From Pedobacter sp. Leaf170 (GTDB lineage: Bacteria; Bacteroidota; Bacteroidia; Sphingobacteriales; Sphingobacteriaceae), in the NCBI RefSeq assembly GCF_920984665.1, contig NZ_CAKLBP010000002.1, forward strand, positions 744,001 through 808,000: a stretch of 64,000 nucleotides of DNA, given 5' to 3'. The translations under genes were made by a program, and so were the position numbers. The notes beneath the pieces were generated by a model. The model did not search any database. It worked only from the letters and a program-made list of their open reading frames with translations, and had not been told where the DNA came from. This document shows positions 7,728 through 17,413 of this stretch, one piece after another. The stretch's first letter is position 1, and each line of letters begins with the position of its first letter.

Positions 7728-10541
7728 ATGAAGAACTATTTACTACTAATCCTGTGTGTAATATCTACGAAAGCCTTCGCACAACAATCTGCTACCCTAA
7801 CCGGTAAAATTTTAGAAGAAAAAACAGCTCAACCTATAGAATATGCTGGTATTGTGCTTACAAGTAAAAAAGATTCAACTATAAAAATTGGTGCTGTTTC
7901 GAACGCAACAGGAGAATTTATTCTTAAAGATGTTGCTAATGGCGATTATAAATTCAAAATAACGGTAGTAGGTTTTAATCCTGTCGAAAAAAATATAGCG
8001 GTAAATGGCAAGCCATTAAATCTTGGCGTTTTTAAGCTGAAAGAAGATGCCATTATGCTCAAAGATGTTTCGGTAAATGGTAGAATTGCAACGGCAACCA
8101 TAAAAAAAGATACTGTAGAATTTAATGCAGATGCCTATAAAACACAACCTAATGCTGCGGTAGAAGATTTGCTGAAAAAATTGCCAGGTGTTACAATTGA
8201 TAAGGATGGAAGTATTTTAGTGCAGGGGCAAAAAGTTAACAGGCTTACCGTTGATGGAAAAGACTTTTTTGGAACAGAACCAAAAACTGCCACCAAGAAT
8301 TTGCCTGCAGATGTGATTGCCAAAGTTCAATTAATTGATAGTAAAACTTTAGAAGCAAAAGCCACAGGCATTGATGATGGACAGCGGGAAAAGGTATTAA
8401 ATTTAACCATCAAGGAAGATAAAAAGAATGGCTGGTTTGGTAATGCAAATTTATCAGGCGGTACTACAGATAGATACAGCGGATACCTGAGTGCAAATCA
8501 TTTTACCAAAAAGATGCAGTTTGCTTTGTTAGGTATGAGCAATAACATTAGTAACTCAAGTTTTCAATATGAAGATTTAAATAGCTTTACCGGTGGAAAT
8601 ATCGGGAATATTTTTGCGCCACCTGGCGGAGGTGGTTTTTCTATCAATGTAAATAATGGGCGTACAACAATTGGTGGCTCAGGCGTGTTTGATAACAGCG
8701 CCATAGGCGAAGTAACCACACATAGCGGAGGTTTAAATTACAGCAATAGCTGGGGCAAAAAAGATAAGTTAACCTTAAGCAGTAGCTATTTTACTTATTT
8801 TAGTAAGGGTTTAGGTTACCGATTTTCGAACGTACAGGACATTAACCAGGATGACGTTTTAAGAACCGATGAAGTTTCAAACCGAAATTCGGACAACCAG
8901 GCACACCGTTTTAACTTTAAGGTAGAATTTCATCCCGATTCTTTAACAGATATTGCATTACGCTCTAATGCGATTTTGAATTACACCAGCAACATCAATA
9001 ACCGAACGTTTAATTCTACTTTTGATTTGGCCGGAAAAACCAATCAAGGTAACCAATACCTAAATCAGGAAAATGCTACGCCGTCTGTATTCGGTGAATT
9101 TTCTTTAACCAGAAGACTAAAAAAAGGTTCGGTAATTTTAGGCTTAAACGGAACGCAAAATACTTTTAATGCTGATTGGTTAAACAAATCTTTAATAAAT
9201 AATTATCGTGGAAACCTTATAGATGTTACCGATATAAATCAACAGGCAGAACAAGAAAACAAATCTAAAAATTATGGTTTCGCAATAAATTATATTCGCC
9301 CGCTTTTTAATAAAAAGTGGAGTGGAAACATCGCATACTTGCAAAATAATAGTGCCGTAGAAGCGCAACAAACCACCCTTAGTTATAACCCGCTTACCAA
9401 CACATACGATACGGTTGTGCCTGATTTCTCCAACACTTTGAATAATAAAACATGGTTGCAGAGTGCCCGTGTTGGTTTGATTTATAACCGCACACAATGG
9501 ACTTATAACCTGGGCTTAGGTTTTCAGGAAACCGGGCTCGATGCATCTACCTATAGCAGCACAGGTTTAAATACAAATAACATCGAAAGAAGATATTACA
9601 ATATTTTGCCACGATTAAACATCAGTTTCAGAAACCCTGCTAAACACACTTTGCAATTAAATTATAATGCAAATGTGAATCTGCCATCGGTTAACGATTT
9701 ACAGCCGGTACAAAATAATAGTAATCCATTGTATCAACGTGTTGGTAATCCAAATTTGGAGGCTCGTAAAAGTCATCGCATGTCGGTAAATTTTAACACA
9801 TTTAGTGCCGATAACAATAAATACTGGAATGGATATTTCCTTGTAAATTATGCTTTGGATGATATTGGCAACAGTATTAATTATGTAGAAGGTGTTCAAT
9901 ATGTGCAACCTGTTAATGTTGATGGTAACTATTATATGAATGCAGGTACTTTTTTTGGGCAACCGACCAAGCTTAAAGGTTTAAGAATGGGTTACGGGTT
10001 AAACCTATCGTTTTCGCACAACTCATCCTTCATCAACAGTGAAAAAAATGTAACAGATAGATATAATTTCGGGCCAAATGCCAACATGAGTTATGATGTA
10101 GCAGATAAATTAAATGCAGGAATTTATTTTGGCGTTCAGTATAGTAAGGTAAACAATTCGCAACCAAGTGCGCTCGACAATAAATTTATTAGTTTTTACA
10201 GTAGCACCAGTCTGAGCTATGAATTTATTAAGAATACAAGGTTTAATGCAGAGCTTAACCACAATGGTACAGCCGGAAGAGCAGATGGATTTAACAATAA
10301 TATTTTCCTTTTAAATGCCGGGATGGAGCAATATTTTATGCAGCGCAGAATTACTTTAGCGTTAAAAGGCTTTGATATACTAAATCAAAATACCAATATA
10401 GATAGAACTGTTAATGGTAGCAGGATAGAAGATATTCGTTTTAATAGTATAACCCGATACTTTTATGTTTCCTTAAATTACAAGATTACCAAAGTTGGTT
10501 CTAAAAGCGAAAGAAGCAACCCGAGAAGTACAGTAAATTAA
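7728..10541 (+). CDS. Outer-membrane beta-barrel protein, TonB-receptor-like, with regulatory N-domain
   Basis: 937 residues from the ATG at 7728, which gives a signal peptide (LLLILCVISTKAFAQQ). Residues ~25-110 are a CarboxypepD_reg-like domain (TGKILEEKTAQPIEYAGIVL). A plug-like region follows (AAVEDLLKKLPGVTIDKDGS, then QVNRLTVDGKDFFG-type motifs), then ~700 residues of alternating strands rich in Asn, Tyr and Ser. This fits the outer membrane beta-barrel family PF14905 rather than a classic SusC, since the SusC N-terminal signature is missing. Ligand unknown. No SusD-like partner is adjacent. Confidence 0.85.
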   Translation: MKNYLLLILCVISTKAFAQQSATLTGKILEEKTAQPIEYAGIVLTSKKDSTIKIGAVSNATGEFILKDVANGDYKFKITVVGFNPVEKNIAVNGKPLNLGVFKLKEDAIMLKDVSVNGRIATATIKKDTVEFNADAYKTQPNAAVEDLLKKLPGVTIDKDGSILVQGQKVNRLTVDGKDFFGTEPKTATKNLPADVIAKVQLIDSKTLEAKATGIDDGQREKVLNLTIKEDKKNGWFGNANLSGGTTDRYSGYLSANHFTKKMQFALLGMSNNISNSSFQYEDLNSFTGGNIGNIFAPPGGGGFSINVNNGRTTIGGSGVFDNSAIGEVTTHSGGLNYSNSWGKKDKLTLSSSYFTYFSKGLGYRFSNVQDINQDDVLRTDEVSNRNSDNQAHRFNFKVEFHPDSLTDIALRSNAILNYTSNINNRTFNSTFDLAGKTNQGNQYLNQENATPSVFGEFSLTRRLKKGSVILGLNGTQNTFNADWLNKSLINNYRGNLIDVTDINQQAEQENKSKNYGFAINYIRPLFNKKWSGNIAYLQNNSAVEAQQTTLSYNPLTNTYDTVVPDFSNTLNNKTWLQSARVGLIYNRTQWTYNLGLGFQETGLDASTYSSTGLNTNNIERRYYNILPRLNISFRNPAKHTLQLNYNANVNLPSVNDLQPVQNNSNPLYQRVGNPNLEARKSHRMSVNFNTFSADNNKYWNGYFLVNYALDDIGNSINYVEGVQYVQPVNVDGNYYMNAGTFFGQPTKLKGLRMGYGLNLSFSHNSSFINSEKNVTDRYNFGPNANMSYDVADKLNAGIYFGVQYSKVNNSQPSALDNKFISFYSSTSLSYEFIKNTRFNAELNHNGTAGRADGFNNNIFLLNAGMEQYFMQRRITLALKGFDILNQNTNIDRTVNGSRIEDIRFNSITRYFYVSLNYKITKVGSKSERSNPRSTVN

Positions 10542-10560
10542 TGGTAGATAGCCTGTCGGA

Positions 10561-10592
10561 AATTGGGGTTTAATAAATTTTAAACCTCAATT
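10561..10592 (+). terminator. Probable terminator hairpin after the barrel protein
   Basis: A 13-bp stem (10561-10573 with 10580-10592, one G-T pair) and a 6-nt loop. The T-run after it is short, so termination may be weak. Confidence 0.5.
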
Positions 10593-10726
10593 TATCGTAA
10601 CTATTAATTAGTGTTCAAATCAGCTTATTAAAAGGCTTTATTATAAATGCTGATTTCAAGTAAATTGAACACGCTAAAAAAAACTACGATTTTTCAAGAA
10701 TTGTACCTGCTACAACAAATTTTAAC

Positions 10727-10738
10727 GCAAACGATTGT
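10727..10738. promoter_or_regulatory. Degenerate LacI-type operator-like site
   Basis: GCAAACGATTGT differs at two positions from the perfect palindrome 205 bp downstream. It could be an auxiliary site for the same regulator, or chance. Confidence 0.3.
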
Positions 10739-10931
10739 TAGAAGTCGGTTTTTAATTTGGTTGACATCCCATAAAGGCAGAATGGATAGAAATATATGCT
10801 TGATAATAAGCTAAAATCACTTATTAATATCCTTAAACAAGCTATAAAATCTGTTAACTAACAGAAAACACTTCATTCTAAATAATTTCTTACAGATAAG
10901 CTTTAAAATTTCTTTAAAGGCTTGTGTTTGA

Positions 10932-10943
10932 GCAAACGTTTGC
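10932..10943. promoter_or_regulatory. Perfect LacI/GalR-type operator upstream of susC
   Basis: GCAAACGTTTGC is a perfect 12-bp palindrome with the central CG typical of LacI-family operators. It lies about 36 bp ahead of a -7 box (TAATTTTG, 10979-10986) and 195 bp before the susC start. No LacI-family gene is in the window. The rest of the 10593-11138 spacer shows no gene. Confidence 0.65.
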
Positions 10944-10978
10944 GTTGAGTTTGTAAGTTTTTTAATGCTTTAATCGTA

Positions 10979-10986
10979 TAATTTTG
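10979..10986 (+). promoter_or_regulatory. -7 box TAATTTTG of the susCD transcript
   Basis: Matches TAnnTTTG. The nearest upstream TTG (10951-10953) is 25 bp away, wider than the ideal spacing, so the -33 element is weak. The leader would be about 145 nt. Confidence 0.4.
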
Positions 10987-11138
10987 AGTTAATCAGGATG
11001 TAAAATCTCCTCGATTAGCAAACAGATAAGTTTAATTCTAACTAACTAACAAATCTACTTTATTATGCTGTAATGTGTCCAAACCATTAGTTCCCATTCT
11101 TAAACAAACAAACTAACCATTTTAACCAAATTTCTGTA

Positions 11139-14129
11139 ATGAAAAAGTTATCACTATTATTTTTTCTATGTGCTTTTGCTATATTAGTCAAGGCACAAAA
11201 TCTACCCATAACCGGTACAGTTGTGGATGTTGAAGGCAAATCTATTCCCAGTGCCTCTGTAAAAGTTAAGGGCACCACTCGGGTTTCTTCAGCCAATGCT
11301 TCAGGCGCTTTTACCATAGAAGCTAAAACAGGCGATGTTTTAATCATCAGCTATGTAGGCTATACTTCAAAGGAAATTACAGTTTCCAAACAATCTTTAG
11401 GAAATATTACATTGGCAGAATCTACTGAATCATTAAATGAAGTTGTTGTGGTAGGTTACGGTGTTCAAAAAAGAGAAAGTTTAACAGGTGCCTTAAGTAC
11501 CATTAAAGGTAGTGCATTACAAAATGTTACTTCACCAAATGTACAAAACCTTCTTGCCGGTAAAGCCCCGGGCTTATTTGTTGCCCCAGGTTCAGGCAGA
11601 CCAGGTTCTACGGGTGCAGTTATCATTCGTGGTCAGGCTACTTTAGGTGGAACAACCAGCCCGCTTTGGGTTATCGATGGTGTAATTATTGGCTCAAGTC
11701 CTGGTGATTTAAATCCGGAAGATATTGAAAATCTAACCGTATTAAAAGATGCTGCATCTACTGCAATTTATGGTTCGCAAGGTGCAAATGGTGTAATCAT
11801 CGTAACTACTAAAAGAGCAAAATCTGGTCAAATGACTATTGATGTATCTTCAAGGCTAGGTGTTACACAGCTTACTAATGGAAATCTACAAGTAATGAAT
11901 GGTGCAGAATTATATGATTACTTTGCTTCATTTGCAAATGCAAACACAATTAGTTTCCCTAGGTGGAAACCGGATTTGCGTAACAGTAATTTCGATTGGT
12001 GGGATTTAGCTACTAAAGAAGGTTTTAATCAAACCCATAATGTTACTATTCAAGGTGGAACAGAAAAATTACAATCGTTACTATCTGTTGGTTTTTATGA
12101 TGAATCAGGGGCTATAAGAGGTTATGATTATGAGCGTTACAATTTTAGGTTTAATACTGTTTACAAACCTTATAACTGGCTTACCATTAAACCATCGTTA
12201 GTTGGTGCTCGCCGTGGTGTAACCGATAAACAATATTCTGTAACTTCTATATATTCAAATTTACCATGGGATAGCCCTTATGATGCGAATGGAAATTTAG
12301 TTCCTCATCGTTCAAGTACCTGGGTAAACAGTGTTTCTACAAATTATCTTTATGATTTACAATGGAATAAAGGAGCGAACACAAATTATGAACTGATGGG
12401 TAATTTGGATTTCGACATCAAAATAACCGATAAGTTGACTTTTTCATCTGTTAATAACTATAGATTTAATACCTATTCTGCAAGTAGCTACACAGATCCA
12501 CGCTCAAATGGTGGCTTAAGTGTAAACGGACGTATTACCGAATATAGGGATGAATATACCCGTCGTTACACTAACCAGCTTTTAACATATATTAATTCGT
12601 GGGGTAAGCACAGTTTAAATTCTGTAGCAGGTTACGAGTTTAATGATTATAGAAGTAAATCTTTAGATGTTTACGGAACAGGTTTAATTCCAGGTTTTGA
12701 GGTGCTGGATGTAGTATCTAAACCAGAAAGAACCAAAGGAGGAATAAGCGAATGGGCAGTACAATCTTTACTTTTTAAAAGTAGTTATTCATTTGATGAT
12801 AAATACCTGGCACAATTATCGTTGCGTAGAGATGGTGCGTCTAACTTTGGAAAAAAATATGGTAACTTCTTTTCTGTTGGTGCCGGTTGGAATATTCACC
12901 GCGAAGATTGGTTTAAAGTTAAAAACATCGATAATTTAAAATTGCGTGCCGCTTTTGGTACAGTGGGTAACCGCCCAAGTTCTTTATATCCGCAGTTTGA
13001 TTTATATGCTGTAAATCCTGCTGCGAGTTATAATGGTATTCCGGGCCTTTTAATTAGCCAACTTGGAAACGAAAATCTTACCTGGGAAGAAACTTATACA
13101 AGTGGCGTAGGTTTAGATGCTGCTGCGTTTAATAACAGACTTAGGTTAAACGTAGATTATTACATCAAAAACACCAATAATATCCTTTATAATGTACCAA
13201 TTTCTGGTTTAACAGGCGTAACAAGACTTTATCAAAATGTTGGTAAAATGAGAAACCAAGGTATAGAGATAGCTTTAGGCGGTGATATTATTCGTACAAA
13301 CGATTTAACCTGGAGTTTGGATATGAATTTAGGTCACAATGTGAATAAACTTACTGATATCTATAAAACCCGTAATTTGGATGGCAGCTACACAGCTAAA
13401 CCAATCATTGTTGACGATGGTTTAGGCATCGCCGGTTCTGCAACACGTATACTTCAGGTTGGTTTGCCGGTAGATACTTATTATATGCCGGAATGGGCTG
13501 GGGTTAACCCTGATAATGGTTTGCCGCAATGGTATAGAGTAACCAGAGATGCAAATGGCAATGAAACCGAAAGGACAAAAACGTCTACTTATGCGCAAGC
13601 TACTCAAGAGAAGCTTTCGAAAGCGTCGCCAGATTTCTTTGGTGGTATTACAACATCATTAACCTATAAAAAATTTGATTTAAATGCTGTATTTGGATAT
13701 TCGATAGGTGGAGAAATTTACAATTATTCACGTCAGGAATATGATGCTGATGGAGCCTACACGGATAGAAATCAAATGAAACTTATTGATGGCTGGAACA
13801 GATGGCAAAAACCTGGCGATATTGCTACCCATCCTGTTGCCAAATACAATAATCAGGATAGAGGGAACTCAATGTCGTCACGTTACTTAGAAAGCAGCGA
13901 CTTTTTCAGAATGCGTTCTTTGGCGGTGGGCTATCGTTTTAATTTGACGAAATATAAAGTACGTAATTTAAGGGTGTTTTTATCTGGAGAGAACTTATTT
14001 GTTTTAACCAAATATTCGGGTGTAGACCCAGAATTACCTGCTAACGATGGTGCCGTTTTATTTTCTACCGGGCCATCTGTGTATCCTATGTCAAGAAAAT
14101 TTATGTTCGGGTTTAATGCTTCATTCTAA
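11139..14129 (+). CDS. SusC-family TonB-linked outer-membrane transporter
   Basis: 996 residues. Order: signal peptide (LSLLFFLCAFAILVKAQ); CarboxypepD_reg domain (ITGTVVDVEGKSIPSASVKV to LIISYVGYTSKEITV); the SusC signature SLNEVVVVGYGVQKRESLTG; plug (NLLAGKAPGLFV, GAVIIRGQATLGG, PLWVIDGV, LKDAASTAIYGSQGANGVII); then the 22-strand barrel. SusC works with a SusD lipoprotein to bring glycans or peptides across the outer membrane using TonB energy. susD follows 11 bp downstream. No glycoside hydrolase, sulfatase, peptidase or sigma/anti-sigma pair is adjacent, so the substrate cannot be guessed. A LacI-type operator lies upstream. Confidence 0.97.
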   Translation: MKKLSLLFFLCAFAILVKAQNLPITGTVVDVEGKSIPSASVKVKGTTRVSSANASGAFTIEAKTGDVLIISYVGYTSKEITVSKQSLGNITLAESTESLNEVVVVGYGVQKRESLTGALSTIKGSALQNVTSPNVQNLLAGKAPGLFVAPGSGRPGSTGAVIIRGQATLGGTTSPLWVIDGVIIGSSPGDLNPEDIENLTVLKDAASTAIYGSQGANGVIIVTTKRAKSGQMTIDVSSRLGVTQLTNGNLQVMNGAELYDYFASFANANTISFPRWKPDLRNSNFDWWDLATKEGFNQTHNVTIQGGTEKLQSLLSVGFYDESGAIRGYDYERYNFRFNTVYKPYNWLTIKPSLVGARRGVTDKQYSVTSIYSNLPWDSPYDANGNLVPHRSSTWVNSVSTNYLYDLQWNKGANTNYELMGNLDFDIKITDKLTFSSVNNYRFNTYSASSYTDPRSNGGLSVNGRITEYRDEYTRRYTNQLLTYINSWGKHSLNSVAGYEFNDYRSKSLDVYGTGLIPGFEVLDVVSKPERTKGGISEWAVQSLLFKSSYSFDDKYLAQLSLRRDGASNFGKKYGNFFSVGAGWNIHREDWFKVKNIDNLKLRAAFGTVGNRPSSLYPQFDLYAVNPAASYNGIPGLLISQLGNENLTWEETYTSGVGLDAAAFNNRLRLNVDYYIKNTNNILYNVPISGLTGVTRLYQNVGKMRNQGIEIALGGDIIRTNDLTWSLDMNLGHNVNKLTDIYKTRNLDGSYTAKPIIVDDGLGIAGSATRILQVGLPVDTYYMPEWAGVNPDNGLPQWYRVTRDANGNETERTKTSTYAQATQEKLSKASPDFFGGITTSLTYKKFDLNAVFGYSIGGEIYNYSRQEYDADGAYTDRNQMKLIDGWNRWQKPGDIATHPVAKYNNQDRGNSMSSRYLESSDFFRMRSLAVGYRFNLTKYKVRNLRVFLSGENLFVLTKYSGVDPELPANDGAVLFSTGPSVYPMSRKFMFGFNASF

Positions 14130-14140
14130 ATAATATAAAA

Positions 14141-15853
14141 ATGAAAAAGATATTAATTGTCATTTTTGCTGCAATTGCACTATCATCTTGTAAGGTTGAT
14201 AGAGAACCCTACGGTTCCTTGCAATCTGAAAAAATAAATCAAAATCCAGAGGAATCTATAGATGGATTGCTTAATGGAGTATATGCACAGCTTAAAGCAT
14301 GGTCAGATCCTATGCATCGCTTAGGCGAATATGCCGGAGATAATATGATGATCAGAGGTTCTTCTACAGATCCATTCTTCGAATTTATCTCTTTTGCCAG
14401 AACACCAAATAATGCAAGATTAACCACCTTTTGGGATAGTGGTTATAAGGCAGTGGCGCAGGCTTCAAACATAATTAACTTAATTCCGCAAGGGAAAAAC
14501 GCCACACTTGATAGTAAGTTGGGCGAGTGCTATTATGTTAGAGGAATGATGTATTTCTATTTGGTGCGTGCTTACGGACGTCCATACTACCAAAATCCGG
14601 AAACTAACTTAGGTGTGCCTATTGTTAACGGAACACCAAAAGACGTTATCAATTTAAATTTACCAGATAGAGCAACTGTTAAAGCTACTTATGAGCAGGC
14701 TATTGCTGATTTGAAAAAGGCAGAGGAATTGATAACGATTAACAAAGGACCTGATTTTGCATCTAAAGGCGCAGCGCAAGCTATGCTTTCCAGAATTTAT
14801 CTGTATATGAGTGGTACCTATGAAAACCCTAATCAAACAAATGCTCAGTTGGCGGTAGATTATGCGAACAAAGTTATCGCTAACACCTCTAATTATGGTT
14901 TGTTGCCACGAGATCAGTTTATGAAATATAATACTTTAATACCTGAGAATAATAGAGAAACTATTTTCGCTATTAAACGTGTTGCTTCAGAGTTTTCTGG
15001 TTCTGATCATTATTATGGTATTGGTGGTATGTATGCTAACATTGGCGGACAAGGTTGGGGTGAAATGTATGCAAGTGCAAAATATATCAGTTTATTAAAC
15101 GAAACGGGTAGAAATGACTGGCGACCAGATAAATATAAAATGGTTGATGCAAGGGCCGCATTTATCGAGCCGACTTATTCAAAAAATTCTGCAGGTGCTT
15201 ACACAGAGGTATTTAGATTTATTAAAGACGATGCAGGTAATGTTGTAAACTATGTACAAGCAACTGTAACCAGAAATGGAGGTACAATTACCTGTACCGA
15301 AGGTACAGATGTTTACACACTAACACCGGTAAATGCAGCGCAGGAAATTTATACCATTAACTATAAAAATGGTAAAACCTATACGGGTGTTATTGATTAC
15401 TTTATAACATTAAACCGTGTTTATCCTCAATTTTATATTGTTAAAGATTCTCGTGAAGGCGAAGATTCACATTTACATTCTCCGGTAATTAGCCGTTTAG
15501 GTGAGGTGTATTTAAACAGAGCGGAAGCTTATGCCAAATTACAAAGATTTTCAGAAGCGCTTAGTGATTTGAATACGATAAGAACACGTTCTATTGTTAA
15601 TGGTGGCTACGCTACTTTAAATGCATCAAACGCTGGTGATTTAATTGATAAAGAAAGACAGTTGGAACTTGCTTACCAGGCAGAACGTAGTTTCGATGTG
15701 TTCCGCAATGGAAAGGCGCTTAGCCGTCAATATCCTGGACCTCAAAATCAAAATGTTAATATTGCAGCTACAGATTTTAGAGTGGTTTATTACATCCCGC
15801 AAAGTGCTATTAACTCATACCCGGGTAAATTAACGCAAAACCCAACTCAATAA
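14141..15853 (+). CDS. SusD/RagB-family nutrient-binding lipoprotein
   Basis: 570 residues. A lipoprotein signal peptide ends in LSSC, with the lipidated Cys at residue 17. The N-terminal SusD-like region has the TPR-type helices (INLIPQ, GECYYVRGMMYFYLVRAYG, GVPIVNG), the middle has the KGAAQAMLSRIYLYMSGTY helix pair, and the C-terminal RagB/SusD domain has SRLGEVYLNRAEAYAKLQRF, ALSDLNTIRTRS and ERQLELAYQAERSFDVFRNG. It would cap the SusC barrel as the surface substrate receptor. Same operon as susC; a terminator follows directly. Confidence 0.97.
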   Translation: MKKILIVIFAAIALSSCKVDREPYGSLQSEKINQNPEESIDGLLNGVYAQLKAWSDPMHRLGEYAGDNMMIRGSSTDPFFEFISFARTPNNARLTTFWDSGYKAVAQASNIINLIPQGKNATLDSKLGECYYVRGMMYFYLVRAYGRPYYQNPETNLGVPIVNGTPKDVINLNLPDRATVKATYEQAIADLKKAEELITINKGPDFASKGAAQAMLSRIYLYMSGTYENPNQTNAQLAVDYANKVIANTSNYGLLPRDQFMKYNTLIPENNRETIFAIKRVASEFSGSDHYYGIGGMYANIGGQGWGEMYASAKYISLLNETGRNDWRPDKYKMVDARAAFIEPTYSKNSAGAYTEVFRFIKDDAGNVVNYVQATVTRNGGTITCTEGTDVYTLTPVNAAQEIYTINYKNGKTYTGVIDYFITLNRVYPQFYIVKDSREGEDSHLHSPVISRLGEVYLNRAEAYAKLQRFSEALSDLNTIRTRSIVNGGYATLNASNAGDLIDKERQLELAYQAERSFDVFRNGKALSRQYPGPQNQNVNIAATDFRVVYYIPQSAINSYPGKLTQNPTQ

Positions 15854-15886
15854 TAGCGTTTATTAATTCTTTTAAATTATTTTGAT

Positions 15887-15919
15887 AAGGCTGTACTATT
15901 TATTTGGTACAGCCTTTTT
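15887..15919 (+). terminator. Rho-independent terminator after susD
   Basis: Perfect 10-bp stem (AAGGCTGTAC at 15887-15896 with 15907-15916) followed by T residues. The following 15920-16270 spacer shows no gene; around 16226-16262 it has AT-rich words similar to the palindromic spacer elements near 37930 and 46050. Confidence 0.9.
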
Positions 15920-16273
15920 ATTTGCCAAATAAATTATTTAAAATGTTAGCTATTTTCAGAATGTTTTATGCAGGCCGGATTAATCTAAACCCGATATACG
16001 CGTAAAGCTGCCGATTTAAGCATCTGTATTTATGTTTTTTAGTATGCTTTCATGTTTACACAGGTTTTTTGGCGCTTGTAGCATTAGCGGGACCGAACAT
16101 AACCTAAGAACTACTGAAATTGCTTTTCAAAAAAAATCTCTACATGTTAATGTGAAATGCTGAAGTAGCTTGAGCAAGGCGAATGCACCATCAGGAATGT
16201 TTGAAATTTACAACTCCTTAATCTTCAACTTAAAACTTATTACTTACAACGTAAAACTTTTTACGCTAACCCC

Positions 16274-16304
16274 TTGATTTATAAAAAGAATTGTTCTACT
16301 TTTG
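16274..16304 (+). promoter_or_regulatory. Consensus Bacteroidota promoter of the str operon
   Basis: -33 TTG at 16274-16276, 20-bp spacer, -7 box TACTTTTG at 16297-16304, which fits TTG-N19/20-TAnnTTTG. The leader to rpsL is about 70 nt and holds a small possible hairpin (AGTCC with GGGCT, near 16306-16322). Confidence 0.8.
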
Positions 16305-16380
16305 CAGTCCGTTTTATGGGCTATCTGTAAGGATGCCGGGGGAGCGGTAAATTTTTTAATAAAAAACATAAAAAAGCACA

Positions 16381-16794
16381 ATGCCAACCATTCAACAATT
16401 AGTTAGAAAAGGTAGAGTAGCACTGGAGTTCAAGAGTAAGTCTCCAGCGTTGGACAGCTGTCCACAGCGAAGAGGTGTATGTACACGTGTGTACACCACT
16501 ACCCCTAAAAAACCAAACTCAGCAATGCGTAAAGTAGCCCGTGTTCGTTTAACGAACGGTAAAGAGGTTAATGCATACATTCCTGGGGAAGGTCACAACT
16601 TACAGGAGCACTCAATCGTATTGATTCGTGGTGGTCGTGTTAAAGATTTACCAGGTGTACGTTACCACATCATTCGTGGTGCACTAGATACATCAGGCGT
16701 TGCTGGTCGTAACCAACGTCGTTCTAAATATGGTACTAAACGTCCTAAACCAGGTCAGGCAGCTGCTGCACCTGCAAAAGGAAAGAAAAAATAA
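16381..16794 (+). CDS. rpsL: 30S ribosomal protein S12
   Basis: 137 residues, starting [12 protein letters not shown]. The decoding-site loops are intact: [18 protein letters not shown], with the Lys known as a streptomycin-resistance site, and the second loop [15 protein letters not shown]. The C-terminus has a short Ala/Pro/Lys tail. It is the first gene of the str operon here; rpsG follows 17 bp later. Confidence 0.99.
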   Translation: MPTIQQLVRKGRVALEFKSKSPALDSCPQRRGVCTRVYTTTPKKPNSAMRKVARVRLTNGKEVNAYIPGEGHNLQEHSIVLIRGGRVKDLPGVRYHIIRGALDTSGVAGRNQRRSKYGTKRPKPGQAAAAPAKGKKK

Positions 16795-16811
16795 TCGGGA
16801 GGAAATAAGAA

Positions 16812-17279
16812 ATGAGAAAGTCAAAACCAAAGAAGAGAATTATTCTTCCTGATCCAAAATTTAACGATGTTCAAGTAACTCGTTTTGTAAACAATATGAT
16901 GTATGATGGAAAAAAATCTATCGCATATTCTATTTTTTACGATGCTGTTGAAATTGCTGAGAAAAAAGCAGGTGAAAACGGTTTAGAAATATTCAAACGT
17001 GCTTTAACTAACATTATGCCAGCTGTAGAGGTTAAATCTCGCCGTGTTGGTGGTGCTAACTTCCAGGTTCCAACTGAGGTTAGACCAGAGCGTAAAACTG
17101 CTCTAGGTATGAAATGGTTAATTTTATATGCTCGTCGTCGTGGTGAAAAAACGATGAAGGAGAAATTAGCTGGCGAAATCGTTGCTGCTGCTAAAGGTGA
17201 AGGTGCTGCTGTTAAGAAGAAAGAAGATACGCATAAAATGGCTGAGGCTAACAAAGCGTTCTCTCACTTCCGTTTCTAG
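16812..17279 (+). CDS. rpsG: 30S ribosomal protein S7
   Basis: 155 residues with the S7 motifs [48 protein letters not shown] and [15 protein letters not shown], and the C-terminal [14 protein letters not shown]7 nucleates the 30S head. The start has an unusually strong Shine-Dalgarno for Bacteroidota, GGGAGG at 16797-16802, 9 nt before the ATG; most genes here lack one. Confidence 0.99.
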   Translation: MRKSKPKKRIILPDPKFNDVQVTRFVNNMMYDGKKSIAYSIFYDAVEIAEKKAGENGLEIFKRALTNIMPAVEVKSRRVGGANFQVPTEVRPERKTALGMKWLILYARRRGEKTMKEKLAGEIVAAAKGEGAAVKKKEDTHKMAEANKAFSHFRF

Positions 17280-17301
17280 TAGTTTATTTACAAATTAGTA
17301 A

Positions 17302-17379
17302 GATTACACAGATTTAATTAGAAGATTATACTGATTAAATAAATTACACCGATTTGTTATTTAACATAATCGGTGTAAT
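17302..17379. repeat. Repeated words and perfect 12-bp palindrome in the rpsG-fusA spacer
   Basis: Three similar words run in tandem (GATTACACAGATTT at 17302, GATTATACTGATT at 17324, ATTACACCGATT at 17343), and the last forms a perfect 12-bp inverted repeat with 17368-17379 across a 13-nt loop. No T-run follows. It looks like a dispersed intergenic repeat or a processing hairpin. Confidence 0.55.
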
Positions 17380-17413
17380 CATTTAAAATCAGATAAATCA
17401 ACAAAAAAATATA

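Noticed and set aside
10542-11138. Search for a sigma/anti-sigma pair or tRNA in the susC upstream region
   Set aside because: No ORF of the right type and no cloverleaf seen.
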